A DNA stretch of 64,000 nucleotides, taken from Microbacterium salitolerans. GTDB lineage: Bacteria; Actinomycetota; Actinomycetes; Actinomycetales; Microbacteriaceae. A model generated the notes under the pieces. It was not told the DNA's origin and searched no databases. It saw nothing but the letters and a program-made list of their open reading frames with translations. Positions 17,433-25,567 of this stretch are shown piece by piece. Location of the stretch: positions 124,001-188,000 of the forward strand of contig NZ_JAHKSH010000006.1 in assembly GCF_019720895.1 (NCBI RefSeq), written 5' to 3'. Each line of letters begins with the position of its first letter. Position 1 is the stretch's first letter. Position numbers and translations under genes: made by a program.

Positions 17433-17962
17433 CAGATACCAGCCGCCTCTTCGTCCATCGTGTCGTCGTGGGTGTGGCCCGTGTAGTCGCGCCCGAACAG
17501 GCGCACGATGTGCATCACGAGGAACAGCGTGAGCAGGATCCCCGACACCGGGAGCGCGAGGTAGAGCTGCCCCTGCGTGAAGGGGAGCACGGGATTCGTC
17601 TGCGCCCACGCGCGCTCGGACTGCTGGAGCCCGCCGTACACGAGGACGTAGAGGATGAAGGCGATCGACGCGAGATAAGCGACGAGGTCGGCCCCACGCT
17701 GCAGCGAGCGCGGCAGCTTCGCGACGAGGAAGTCCATGACCACGTCAGCCTTCTCCCCCACCGCGATCGCGATGCCGATGAGGCTCACCCAGACGAACGC
17801 GAAGCGCGCACTCTCCTCGGTCCACGGAGCGGGGTCGTTCAGCACGAGGCGCGTGAACACCTGCCAGACGACGAGCACGACGAGCAGGGCGAACAGCGCG
17901 ACGCAGATCACCCGCAGCGCGCCGTGCAGGCCGCGGCTGAACGCGGTCATGGCCTTCTTCAT
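17432..17962 (-). CDS. dctQ: TRAP transporter small membrane subunit (DctQ type)
   Basis: The product is 176 residues with four membrane helices. The family stretch LVVWQVFTRLVLNDPAPWTEESARFAFVW contains the usual TEE/ARF signature around residues 42-58. DctQ packs around DctM in the membrane. It starts at ATG 17962, 7 bases after the DctP stop, and its own stop overlaps the dctM start. Confidence 0.93.
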   Translation of the reverse strand: MKKAMTAFSRGLHGALRVICVALFALLVVLVVWQVFTRLVLNDPAPWTEESARFAFVWVSLIGIAIAVGEKADVVMDFLVAKLPRSLQRGADLVAYLASIAFILYVLVYGGLQQSERAWAQTNPVLPFTQGQLYLALPVSGILLTLFLVMHIVRLFGRDYTGHTHDDTMDEEAAGI

Positions 17963-17969
17963 CGTCGGG

Positions 17970-18983
17970 TCACTCTCCGGCAGCGAGGATGGCGTCGTAG
18001 ACCTTCTGCTGCACGTCGCTGGTCAGGAGGTCCTCGTGCATCGGGCGCACGGCGTCGCGGAACGCGTCGAGGTCGACCTCGTTGAACTGCGCGCCGGCGT
18101 CTTCGGCCTCGGCGGTGGCGGCGTCGACGGCCTCCTGGAACAGCTCGACCTCGCGCGGCAGGCTCTCATCGAGGAGCTGCTCGAACGTCGCGCGCACGTC
18201 CTCGTCGAGGCCGGCCCAGAAGTCGGGGTTCACGATGAGGTAGTCGGGCATCATGAGGTGCTCGGTGTACGAGTAGTAGGGCGCGATCTCGTCGTGCGAG
18301 AGGTTCGCGTAGATCGTCGCGTTGTTCTCGCCGCCGTCGATGACGCCCGACTGGATCGCGGTGTAGACCTCGCCCTGCGCCATCGGCGTGCCGACGCCGC
18401 CCATGCGCTCCATCATCTCGACGTTGGTGTCGGAGGGGATCACACGGATCTTCTGCCCGGCGAGATCGTCGGGGGTCTCGACCGGCCCCTGGCTCGTGTA
18501 GACGTTGCGCACGCCGCCGTAGTAGGCCGTGAGCACCTGGATGTCGCTGTCGAGCAGCGAGTCGTACAGGTCGCCCATGACCTCGTCGTCGTTGAGGACC
18601 TCGACCTGCTGCTCGGCGCTGTCGTAGAGGTACGGCAGGTTGACGACCGAGAAGTCGCTCGAGAAGTTCTCGAGCAGCGAGCCCGCGACGATCGCGAACG
18701 GGAGCGCGCCCGACTGGACCTGCTCGATCGTGGCCGCCTGGTCGCCCAGGGTCTCGTCGGGGAAGATCTCGAGCGTCAGAGCGCCGTCGGTCTCCTCGTC
18801 GAGCGCGTCGGACAGCTCCGTCATCGTCTGCGCCTGCGGGTGGGTGATGCCCTGGTTGAACGCGAGGTTCGCGACCGTGGCCTGGCCGCCTTCCCCGCCG
18901 CCGGCCGCACTGCCGGAGCATGCGGCGAGGCCGAGACCGAGAGCCGCCACGGCGGACGTGGCGATGATGCGTCGAGCATTCAT
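17970..18983 (-). CDS. dctP: TRAP transporter solute-binding lipoprotein (DctP type)
   Basis: The product is 337 residues with a lipoprotein signal peptide (LGLGLAACSGS, lipidated Cys near 22), as expected in a Gram-positive. The binding-protein fold shows QTMTELSDALDEETDGALT, GQKIRVIPSDTNVEMMERMGG (with the conserved carboxylate-binding Arg of TRAP receptors) and SGVIDGGENN. It captures an organic acid outside the cell; the operon indicates hexuronates or their unsaturated forms. The ATG at 18983 follows GAGGAGGA. It is the promoter-proximal gene of the left arm. Confidence 0.93.
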   Translation of the reverse strand: MNARRIIATSAVAALGLGLAACSGSAAGGGEGGQATVANLAFNQGITHPQAQTMTELSDALDEETDGALTLEIFPDETLGDQAATIEQVQSGALPFAIVAGSLLENFSSDFSVVNLPYLYDSAEQQVEVLNDDEVMGDLYDSLLDSDIQVLTAYYGGVRNVYTSQGPVETPDDLAGQKIRVIPSDTNVEMMERMGGVGTPMAQGEVYTAIQSGVIDGGENNATIYANLSHDEIAPYYSYTEHLMMPDYLIVNPDFWAGLDEDVRATFEQLLDESLPREVELFQEAVDAATAEAEDAGAQFNEVDLDAFRDAVRPMHEDLLTSDVQQKVYDAILAAGE

Positions 18984-19042
18984 GGGTGTTCCTCCTCATC
19001 GAGTCCGTCCGGTCATCGTTGCGCCGGTCGGGGACCGGGCCT

Positions 19043-19048
19043 ACTGTA
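19043..19048 (-). promoter_or_regulatory. -10 box candidate for dctPQM-kduI-iclR
   Basis: TACAGT on the minus strand lies about 60 bases before dctP. Directly upstream (19052-19068), GAAACTGAGTTCTAT resembles half of the palindrome at 19086 and would overlap the -35 region, fitting repression. Confidence 0.4.
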
Positions 19049-19085
19049 ACCGGATAGAACTCAGTTTCGCCAGCCGGACCTTTCT

Positions 19086-19102
19086 ATGGAATTGTGTTCC
19101 AT
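19086..19102. promoter_or_regulatory. Putative IclR/KdgR operator
   Basis: ATGGAATTGTGTTCCAT is a perfect inverted repeat (ATGGAA, five bases, TTCCAT) between the divergent arms of the uronate locus. Its size and symmetry fit IclR-type operators. Confidence 0.65.
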
Positions 19103-19146
19103 GTCTCTCCGTCCGGAGCGACCACTCGCTCAGAGAGGAGCCCGCT

Positions 19147-20190
19147 GTGGCACGCAGCCAGTACGCCGGAGGAGGCCGCCAGGCCTCCTACGCCGGCCAT
19201 GGAACGATCGAGATGACCGAGGCGCCCGCCGCCGCGCCGGGTCCGGGTCAGGTGCAGATCCGCGTGGCCTACTGCGGCATCTGCGGCACCGACCTGCACA
19301 TCCTCCACGGCGCGATGGATCACCGCGTTCGCACGCCGCAGCCGATCGGCCACGAAATGAGCGGCACCGTCGAGGCTGTCGGCGCGGGCGTGGAGAGCAT
19401 CGCGGTCGGCGCGCCCGTCACCGTCATGCCCCTCGACTGGTGCGGCGACTGCCCCGCGTGCACGTCCGGCACGCAGCACATCTGCCAGAACCTCGACTTC
19501 GTCGGCATCGAGACCACGGGCGCGATGCAGCAGCTGTGGACCGTTCCCGAGTCCATCGTCGTGCCGCTGCCCGAGGGCACCCCGCTCACGCACGCGGCCC
19601 TCGTCGAGCCCCTCGCGGTCGCCGCACACGACGTGCGACGGTCTCGCCTGACGCCGGGCGAGACGGCCCTCGTCATCGGCGGCGGCCCGATCGGCCAGCT
19701 GATCGCGCTCGTCGCCGCCCGCACCGGCGCGCACGTGATCGTCGCCGAGCCGAACGCCGAGCGCCGCGCCTTCGCGGCACGACAGGGCGCGATCGTCGTC
19801 GACCCGCTGAACGAGGATCTCGCGCAGATCGTGCAGGAGCGCACGGGCGGCGCCGGTGCCGACGTCGTGTTCGAGGTCGCCGGTCTCGCGGCGACGGCGC
19901 TCGACGCGACGAACCACGCGCGCACCCGCGGCCGCCTCGTCATGGTCGCGATCCACCCGAAGCCCGTGCCGATCGACCTGCACCGCGTCTTCTGGCGCGA
20001 GCTCGAGCTTCTCGGCGCCCGCGTGTACGAGCGCGAGGACTTCGACCGCGCCGTCGACCTCGTCGCCTCGGGTTCGCTCCCCTGCGACGAGATCATCAGC
20101 GACGTCGTGCCGCTGGATCGCACGGCCGACGCCTTCGAACGCCTCGCCGACGCCCGCGCCCTCAAGGTGCTCGTCGACGTGCAGAACTGA
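19147..20190 (+). CDS. Zinc-dependent medium-chain dehydrogenase
   Basis: The product is 347 residues. The catalytic zinc region is CGICGTDLHILHG (about residues 40-52) with GHEMSGTVEAVGAG. The structural zinc site has its four cysteines in CGDCPACTSGTQHIC, and the Rossmann motif is VIGGGPIGQLIALVA. The closest general types are threonine/sorbitol/butanediol dehydrogenases. In this operon it may oxidise or reduce a uronate-derived acid such as galactonate or tagaturonate; no specific step can be proven. The GTG at 19147 follows AGAGGAG. It is the first gene of the right arm. Confidence 0.85.
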   Translation: MARSQYAGGGRQASYAGHGTIEMTEAPAAAPGPGQVQIRVAYCGICGTDLHILHGAMDHRVRTPQPIGHEMSGTVEAVGAGVESIAVGAPVTVMPLDWCGDCPACTSGTQHICQNLDFVGIETTGAMQQLWTVPESIVVPLPEGTPLTHAALVEPLAVAAHDVRRSRLTPGETALVIGGGPIGQLIALVAARTGAHVIVAEPNAERRAFAARQGAIVVDPLNEDLAQIVQERTGGAGADVVFEVAGLAATALDATNHARTRGRLVMVAIHPKPVPIDLHRVFWRELELLGARVYEREDFDRAVDLVASGSLPCDEIISDVVPLDRTADAFERLADARALKVLVDVQN

Positions 20191-20204
20191 CACAGGAGAT
20201 GACT

Positions 20205-20963
20205 ATGACCACCGACCTCTTCGACCTCACCGGCCGCACCGCCGTCGTCACGGGAGCGCGCCGCGGCATCGGCTTCGCGATGGCTGAGGCCCTTGCAGCC
20301 GCCGGCGCCGACATCATCGCGGCATCCTCGAGCCAGGAGGCCGACGGCGGCGAGATCGGCCGCCGCGTGCGCGACCTCGGCCGCTCGTTCGAGGGACACG
20401 CCGTCGACTTCCGCGACCGCGACGCGGTGGTCGCGTTCGGAGACGCGGTCGCCGGCCGCGCCGACATCCTCGTGAACAATGCCGGCACCATCCGCCGCGC
20501 GCCCGCCGCCGAGCACCCGCTCGAGTGGTGGGACGAGGTCATCGATGTCAACCTCAGCAGCCAGTTCGCCCTGTCGCAGAAGGTCGGCGCGGCGATGCTC
20601 GAGCGCGGCGGCGGGAAGATCATCTTCACCGCCAGCCTGCTCACGTTCCAGGGCGGCATCAACGTGCCCGGGTACACGTCGTCGAAGTCGGCGATCGGCG
20701 GCCTGACGAAGGCCCTCGCGAACGAGTGGGCGGGACGCGGCGTGAACGTGAACGCGATCGCGCCCGGCTACATCGCGACCGACAACACGCAGGCCCTGCG
20801 TGAAGACGCCGACCGCTCGCGATCGATCCTGGAGCGGATCCCGGCAGGACGCTGGGGCCAGGCCAGCGACCTCGGCGGCGCCGCCGTCTTCCTCGCCAGC
20901 CGCGCGTCGGACTACGTCTCGGGCGTGACGATTCCCGTCGACGGCGGCTGGATGGGTCGATGA
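20205..20963 (+). CDS. kduD: 2-dehydro-3-deoxy-D-gluconate 5-dehydrogenase (SDR)
   Basis: This 252-residue classical short-chain dehydrogenase has TGARRGIG (residues 17-24), the NNAG motif, a catalytic Ser in TASLLTF and YTSSK (about 156-160). KduD reduces 3-deoxy-2,5-hexodiulosonate to 2-keto-3-deoxygluconate (KDG). Length, GARRGIGFAMAEALA and context with kduI support KduD over a generic SDR. The ATG at 20205 has CAGGAG 7 bases upstream; an in-frame ATG at 20199 lacks room for a ribosome site. The stop overlaps the aldolase start. Confidence 0.88.
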   Translation: MTTDLFDLTGRTAVVTGARRGIGFAMAEALAAAGADIIAASSSQEADGGEIGRRVRDLGRSFEGHAVDFRDRDAVVAFGDAVAGRADILVNNAGTIRRAPAAEHPLEWWDEVIDVNLSSQFALSQKVGAAMLERGGGKIIFTASLLTFQGGINVPGYTSSKSAIGGLTKALANEWAGRGVNVNAIAPGYIATDNTQALREDADRSRSILERIPAGRWGQASDLGGAAVFLASRASDYVSGVTIPVDGGWMGR

Positions 20964-21574
20964 GCCACGCGCTGTTCGATCACCCCGTCATCCCGCTCGC
21001 GTCGGTGAAGAGCGCGGATCACATCGAGGCGATCGGCGACGGCCTGGTCGCGGGCGGCCTGCCCGTCGTCGAGGTCGGCCTGCGCACCGAGCACGGCCTG
21101 CCCGCGATCGAGCGCCTCGCAGCCCGCGGCGACCTCCTCGTCGGCGCCGGGACCGTGCTGGATCCCGCGCAGGCGCGGCGCGCGATCGACGCGGGCGCGC
21201 AGTTCGTCGTGACGCCGGGCTTCGACGGCGAGGTGGTCGACCTCGTCCGCGCCGCGGGAATGCCGATCGTGCCCGGCGTCGTCACCCCCACCGAGGTGCA
21301 GCAGGCGCTGCGCGCAGGACTCGACCGCCTCAAGCTGTTCCCCGCGAGCGTCGTCGGAGGCCTCGATCTCCTGACCGCCTACGCCGACATCTACCGCGGG
21401 GTGCGCTTCATGCCCTCGGGCGGCGTCTCTCTCGACACGCTCGCCGAGACGCTCGCTCATCCCCTCGTGTTCGCCGCGAGCGGCAGCTGGATCACGAAGC
21501 ACGCGAGCGACGGCGCCGAGGCCGTCGCCACGGCCGCGCGCCGCGCGCTCGAGGTCGCCCGGAGCGCCTCGTGA
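20960..21574 (+). CDS. eda: 2-keto-3-deoxy-6-phosphogluconate aldolase
   Basis: This 204-residue class I aldolase splits KDPG into pyruvate and glyceraldehyde-3-phosphate. The Schiff-base lysine is in RLKLFPAS (Lys125). The catalytic Glu lies in VVEVGLRT (Glu38), and the phosphate site includes MPSGGVS. Length matches the family. The ATG at 20960 overlaps kduD (ATGA) and the stop overlaps the kinase start (GTGA), so the three proteins are translationally linked. Confidence 0.93.
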   Translation: MSHALFDHPVIPLASVKSADHIEAIGDGLVAGGLPVVEVGLRTEHGLPAIERLAARGDLLVGAGTVLDPAQARRAIDAGAQFVVTPGFDGEVVDLVRAAGMPIVPGVVTPTEVQQALRAGLDRLKLFPASVVGGLDLLTAYADIYRGVRFMPSGGVSLDTLAETLAHPLVFAASGSWITKHASDGAEAVATAARRALEVARSAS

Positions 21575-22539
21575 GCGACCGCGACATCGACGTGCTCGTC
21601 GTCGGCGAGAGCCTCGGGCTGCTGGTCGCCGACCGGCCCGGCAGGCTCGCGCACGTCGGCGGAATGCGCCTGGGCTTCGGCGGCGCAGAGGGCAACGTCG
21701 CGATCGGGGTCTCCCGACTCGACGGCGCGGCCGCGTGGATCGGACGGGTCGGAGGCGACGGCATCGGCGAACTCATCGTGCGCGAGCTCCGCGCGGAGGG
21801 CGTCGAGACCCACCCGGTCGTCGATGAGGACGCCGCGACCGCGCTCATGCTGAAGGAGCGTCCGCTGCCCGGCACGAGCCGCATCACGTACTACCGGACG
21901 GGCCAGGCGGGCAGCCGCCTCGCCCCCGACGACATCTCGCCCGACGTCGTCGCACGTGCGCGGATCCTGCACATCACGGGCATCTCGGCGGGACTCGGCG
22001 AGAGCCCCCTCGCGGCCGCGCACGCCGCGATCGACCACGCGCGCGCCACGGGCGCGCTCGTGTCGTTCGATGTCAACCACCGCCGCGCGCTCTGGTCGGA
22101 CGAGGCCGACGCGCGTGCGGCGTACCGCGGGCTCGCCGCGCGCGCGGACATCGTCTTCGCGGGGGATGATGAGGCGGAGATGCTGACGTCCGAGACGGAC
22201 GCGACGCGCCAGCTCGACGCGATCCGCGCCCTCGGGGCCGCGCACGCGATCGTCAAGCTCGGCGACCGGGGCGCGACCGCCCTGGACGACGAGGGCCGGC
22301 GCACCACGCGCGCCGCGCACCGCGTCGACACCGTCGACACCGTCGGCGCGGGCGACGCGTTCGTCGCGGGCTGGCTGACCGAGCTGGCGCGCGGCGGCGA
22401 CGCCGACGCCCGACTCGACGCGGCCGTCGCGTGCGGCGCGTTCGCGTGCCTCGGCGAGGGCGACTGGGAGTCGGCGCCGACGGCCGCAGACATCGCCTGG
22501 CTGCGCCGGGGCGGTGCCGAGGACCCCGTCAGCCGGTGA
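21571..22539 (+). CDS. kdgK: 2-keto-3-deoxygluconate kinase (PfkB family)
   Basis: The product is a 322-residue ribokinase-type kinase. The N-terminal sugar site is LGFGGAEGNVAIGVSRL (the usual GGA.xN motif, about residues 32-48). The C-terminal anion hole and catalytic base are in DTVGAGDAFVAGWL (about 254-267). Acting on KDG to make KDPG, it completes the path with eda. The GTG at 21571 overlaps the aldolase stop. Assignment as KDG kinase rather than another PfkB enzyme rests on the operon. Confidence 0.9.
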   Translation: MSDRDIDVLVVGESLGLLVADRPGRLAHVGGMRLGFGGAEGNVAIGVSRLDGAAAWIGRVGGDGIGELIVRELRAEGVETHPVVDEDAATALMLKERPLPGTSRITYYRTGQAGSRLAPDDISPDVVARARILHITGISAGLGESPLAAAHAAIDHARATGALVSFDVNHRRALWSDEADARAAYRGLAARADIVFAGDDEAEMLTSETDATRQLDAIRALGAAHAIVKLGDRGATALDDEGRRTTRAAHRVDTVDTVGAGDAFVAGWLTELARGGDADARLDAAVACGAFACLGEGDWESAPTAADIAWLRRGGAEDPVSR

Positions 22540-22546
22540 CCCGACG

Positions 22547-22589
22547 CAGACGACGGCGCCCGATCCGATGGATCGGGCGCCGTCGTCTG
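22547..22589 (+). terminator. Terminator of the kduD-eda-kdgK operon
   Basis: A perfect 20-base stem (left arm CAGACGACGGCGCCCGATCC, 22547-22566; right arm 22570-22589) with a 3-base loop follows kdgK by 7 bases. It may also serve the convergent HTH gene at 22603. Confidence 0.88.
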
Positions 22590-22602
22590 GAAAATCGTGG
22601 CG

Positions 22603-22803
22603 TCAGCCGGCCTGCGCCTGCCCCTCGTCGGGCAGCTGCACGACCTGGGTGACAGCGCTCTCGGGAACGCGATAGCTGCGGCCGAAGCGGACGGCGGGGA
22701 GCTCTCCGGAGTGCACGAGGCGATAGACCGTCATCTTCGAGACGCGCATGATGTCGGCGACCTCTGCGACGGTCAGGAACCGCATATCAGGCATCTCGGC
22801 CAT
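22603..22803 (-). CDS. Excisionase-type HTH DNA-binding protein (Rv0500A-like)
   Basis: This 66-residue protein is one winged-helix (HTH_17/MerR-like) domain: FLTVAEVADIMRVSKMTVYR, then LVHSGELPAVRFGRSYRV. The pattern closely follows the small Mycobacterium tuberculosis protein Rv0500A and, more distantly, BldC, so it is a housekeeping regulator rather than a phage excisionase. The ATG at 22803 follows GGGGGAGAG. A good promoter (TTTACA, 18 bases, TAGAGT) lies at 22837-22866. Targets are unknown. Confidence 0.85.
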   Translation of the reverse strand: MAEMPDMRFLTVAEVADIMRVSKMTVYRLVHSGELPAVRFGRSYRVPESAVTQVVQLPDEGQAQAG

Positions 22804-22836
22804 GTTGAACTCTCCCCCGGTGTTCGGCTGGTGTTC

Positions 22837-22866
22837 ACTCTAGGTGCTGGCGGATCCGCGTGTAAA
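22837..22866 (-). promoter_or_regulatory. Promoter of the small HTH gene
   Basis: On the minus strand TTTACA (22861-22866), an 18-base spacer and TAGAGT (22837-22842) are followed by a leader of about 26 nt containing the ribosome site. Confidence 0.55.
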
Positions 22867-22884
22867 CCCGTGTGACTCGTGTGA

Positions 22885-23823
22885 TCACGCGTCTCGGCGG
22901 GCCCGCGCCTCCTTCAGAACCTGCCCCTGCGCCCGGCGCGCCTGCCGCACGACCTTCTCGGCCTGCCGCAGCGCCTTCTCGGCGTCGCGCGTCGCGCGTG
23001 CGGCGGCCCGATAGCGCTTGTCGTCGGCCACGTCGGCATCGTCGAGCACGCCTGCGAGCACGGTCTCGACCGGCGCCTCGCCGCTCTCGCGCGACGCGAT
23101 ATGCGCGGCGACGCCGTCGAGCGTGCGCTCGATGCCGAACCGGAACGGATCCTGCGTCGAGACGAACACACCGGCGTCGATCATCTCGCGCAGCCGCGGG
23201 TACGCGTCGGCCGAGATGACGGCGTCGTAGAGCGCGCTCTCGTCGGCTGCGACCTCGTCGTCCGTGCGCCCGGACGATCGCGCCTCCTCGGTGTACCCAG
23301 CGAGCACCGTGCCGTTCCAGCGGGCGTGCCCCGTGACGGCGAGCACCACGGCGATGCGCTCATCGGCGTCGAGCGGCGTCTCGTCGAGCGCTTCGAGACT
23401 CGCTTCCATCCACTCCGAGCTGTTCGGAGTGATGGGCGATCCGCTGATGGGGAGGGACAGGATCCACGGGTGCCGCACATAGACCTCGAGCTGCTCACGG
23501 AAGAGCACGAGCAGCTTCGCGCGCCACCCCTCCCGCTCGCGATAGGCCGTCGTCGGCACTCCGGTCGCCTCCTCCTGCATGAGGAGCAGGAGGTCGTCCT
23601 TCGCCGTGACGTAGCGGTAGAGCGACATCGGCGTGAAGCCGAGGCGCTTGGCGACCGCCGACATCGAGACCGCCCCGATCCCCTCCGCGTCGGCGAGCTC
23701 GACGGCGGTCTCGACGATGCGCTCGACGCTCATCTCGCGCTTGGGCCCGCGCTGGGGGTTCGCCGCGACGCCCCAGGCGAGGGCGATCCCTCGGGGGAGC
23801 TCGATCTGCTCGTCATCTGTCAC
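22885..23823 (-). CDS. TetR family repressor of the adjacent ABC exporter
   Basis: The product is 312 residues. The DNA-binding part (about 30-80) contains RIVETAVELADAEGIGAVSMSAVA and the recognition helix RLGFTPMSLYRYVTAKDDL, the TetR/ActR drug-exporter subgroup. The ligand-binding helical domain follows, then an unusual Arg/Lys/Ala-rich coiled tail (about 275-312). The GTG at 23823 is close to two operator-like repeats (23840-23878) that cover the promoter of the divergent exporter genes. The inference is repression of the exporter and of itself until a drug-like ligand binds. Confidence 0.88.
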   Translation of the reverse strand: MTDDEQIELPRGIALAWGVAANPQRGPKREMSVERIVETAVELADAEGIGAVSMSAVAKRLGFTPMSLYRYVTAKDDLLLLMQEEATGVPTTAYREREGWRAKLLVLFREQLEVYVRHPWILSLPISGSPITPNSSEWMEASLEALDETPLDADERIAVVLAVTGHARWNGTVLAGYTEEARSSGRTDDEVAADESALYDAVISADAYPRLREMIDAGVFVSTQDPFRFGIERTLDGVAAHIASRESGEAPVETVLAGVLDDADVADDKRYRAAARATRDAEKALRQAEKVVRQARRAQGQVLKEARARRDA

Positions 23824-23839
23824 AGGCTCCAGCGTAGGC

Positions 23840-23878
23840 CTGTTTACATCATAAACAGTGTGTTACCGTCATAAACAG
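23840..23878. promoter_or_regulatory. Tandem TetR operators
   Basis: CTGTTTACATCATAAACAG (23840-23858) is a palindrome with 7-base arms. A second copy, matching at 15 of 19 positions, follows 20 bases later (23860-23878). Both lie in the 82-base gap between the TetR gene and the ABC exporter. Confidence 0.7.
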
Positions 23879-23905
23879 TTTCCGTCGTACACAGAAAGGA
23901 TCCCC

Positions 23906-24778
23906 ATGTCCCACGCCATCCAGGTGCGGGGGCTGCGCAAGCGGTTCGGCAGCCACACCGTGCTCGACGGCCTCGATCTGTCGGTCGCGCCCGGCGAGAT
24001 CTTCGCACTCCTCGGCCCCAACGGCGCCGGCAAGACGACGATCGTCGAGATCCTCACGACCCTGTCGCGGCCTGACGGCGGCACGGCCGAGGTCGCCGGA
24101 TACGACGTCACGCGCGCGCCCCGCGCCGTGCAGCAGCGCATCAGCCTCACGGGGCAGTCCGCGACGGTCGATGACGCGCTCACCGCGCGCGAGAACATCG
24201 TGATGTTCGCGCGCCTGTGGGGGCTCGGATCCCGCGCCGCGCACGAGCGGGCCGTCGAGCTGCTGGCGCAGTTCGGGCTCACGGAGGCCGGAGGTCGCCG
24301 CGTCGCCACGTTCTCGGGCGGCATGCGCCGACGCCTCGATCTCTCCCTGAGCGTCGTCGTGCGCCCCGAGGTGCTGTTCCTCGACGAGCCCACGACGGGT
24401 CTCGACACTCGCAGCCGCCGTGAACTGTGGGAGGAGATCACCGCGCTCGCGACCGCGGGGACGACCGTCTTCCTCACCACCCAGTACCTCGAGGAGGCCG
24501 ACCAGCTCGCCGACCGCGTCGCCGTTCTGCACGACGGCCGCATCGTCGCCCTCGGCACGCCGTCCGAGCTCAAGGCCCGCGTCGGCGGCGCGACCCTCGA
24601 GGTCCACGGCGACGACGGTTCCGTGATCCGCGAGGTTCCGACCGACGGATCCGTCGACGGCCTGCGCGACGTGCTGGCCGATCTCCAGGACACGGGCACC
24701 GTCACGCTGCGGCGCCCCACCCTCGACGACGTCTTCCTCGCCCTGACCGGCGAGGCCCGACAGAAGGAGTCCGCATGA
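23906..24778 (+). CDS. ABC exporter ATP-binding protein (DrrA type)
   Basis: The product is 290 residues. It has Walker A GPNGAGKTT (about 40-48), Q-loop SLTGQSATVDDALTARENI, signature FSGGMRRRLDLS, Walker B VLFLDEPTTGLD and the DrrA-type C-terminal domain ending in RRPTLDDVFLALTG. It powers a drug or lipid exporter with the next gene's permease. The ATG at 23906 follows AAAGGA. It is controlled by the divergent TetR gene judging by the operators. Confidence 0.93.
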   Translation: MSHAIQVRGLRKRFGSHTVLDGLDLSVAPGEIFALLGPNGAGKTTIVEILTTLSRPDGGTAEVAGYDVTRAPRAVQQRISLTGQSATVDDALTARENIVMFARLWGLGSRAAHERAVELLAQFGLTEAGGRRVATFSGGMRRRLDLSLSVVVRPEVLFLDEPTTGLDTRSRRELWEEITALATAGTTVFLTTQYLEEADQLADRVAVLHDGRIVALGTPSELKARVGGATLEVHGDDGSVIREVPTDGSVDGLRDVLADLQDTGTVTLRRPTLDDVFLALTGEARQKESA

Positions 24779-25530
24779 CCGCCCTGACCGCGGAGCGCGT
24801 CTTCATCACCCGCTCCCTGCGCTCCTCGATGCGCGACGCCGAATCGCTCCTCATGGCGATCGCCCTGCCCGTCATGCTCATGCTGATGTTCACCTGGGTG
24901 TTCGGCGGCGCCATCGATCCGACCGGCGGCTACGTCGACTACGTCGTGCCGGGCACGATCCTCACCTGCGCCGGGTTCGGCGCCGCGACCACGGCGACGT
25001 TCGTCGCGAACGACATGAAGAACGGGTCCATCGACCGGTTCCGCACGATGCCGCTCCGCGCCGGGGCGGTGCTCACGGGGCACGTGGTCGCGAGCCTCGC
25101 GCGCAATCTCGTCGCGACGGGCGCCGTGATCGCCGTCGCGATCGCCATCGGTTTCCGCCCCGACGCGAGTGCGGTCGACTGGGTCGCCGCGATCGCCGTC
25201 ATCGCCATCTGGATTCTCGCGATCACGTACCTGTTCGCGGCGATCGGACTGGCCGCGGGGTCCGCCGAGGCGGCCAGCGGATACGGCTTCATCCTGCTGT
25301 TCCTCCCCTACCTGTCGAGTGCCTTCGTGCCGATCGACACGATGCCCGGCTGGCTGCAGCCGATCGCCGAGTACCAGCCCGTCACCCCCGTGGTCGAGAC
25401 GATCCGCGCCCTGCTGCTCGGAACCGACATCGACACGGAGCCGCTGTGGGCGCTCGGCTGGTGCGCGGGGATCCTCGCCGTCGCCGTCGCCTGGGGCGCC
25501 TGGCTCTTCGGTCGCCGGCGCCGGCGGTGA
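24775..25530 (+). CDS. ABC-2 type exporter permease (DrrB type)
   Basis: The product is 251 residues with six membrane helices. The ABC-2 permease features include GGYVDYVVPGTILTCAGFG, the loop MKNGSIDRFRTMPLRAGAVL and a last membrane block with SSAFVPIDTMPGWLQPIAEYQPVTP, all typical of daunorubicin-type DrrB. The ATG at 24775 overlaps the ATPase stop (ATGA). The substrate is unknown. A terminator shared with the convergent regulator gene follows. Confidence 0.92.
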   Translation: MTALTAERVFITRSLRSSMRDAESLLMAIALPVMLMLMFTWVFGGAIDPTGGYVDYVVPGTILTCAGFGAATTATFVANDMKNGSIDRFRTMPLRAGAVLTGHVVASLARNLVATGAVIAVAIAIGFRPDASAVDWVAAIAVIAIWILAITYLFAAIGLAAGSAEAASGYGFILLFLPYLSSAFVPIDTMPGWLQPIAEYQPVTPVVETIRALLLGTDIDTEPLWALGWCAGILAVAVAWGAWLFGRRRRR

Positions 25531-25534
25531 GCGG

Positions 25535-25567
25535 GGGCGCGTCTTGCGAGCCCCGGGAGACGCGCCC
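25535..25567. terminator. Bidirectional terminator between the DrrB gene and the NarL-type regulator
   Basis: GGGCGCGTCT (25535-25544) pairs with AGACGCGCCC (25558-25567) around a 13-base loop, between convergent stops. Confidence 0.75.

Noticed and set aside
18166-18999. Alternative minus-strand frame in the dctP region
   Set aside because: The frame at 17970-18983 has a signal peptide and TRAP receptor motifs; this frame is a shifted shadow.
22603-22803. Phage excisionase or integration site
   Set aside because: The HTH protein looks like excisionases, but no integrase, att repeat or phage gene is nearby, and the pattern matches the chromosomal Rv0500A-like family.
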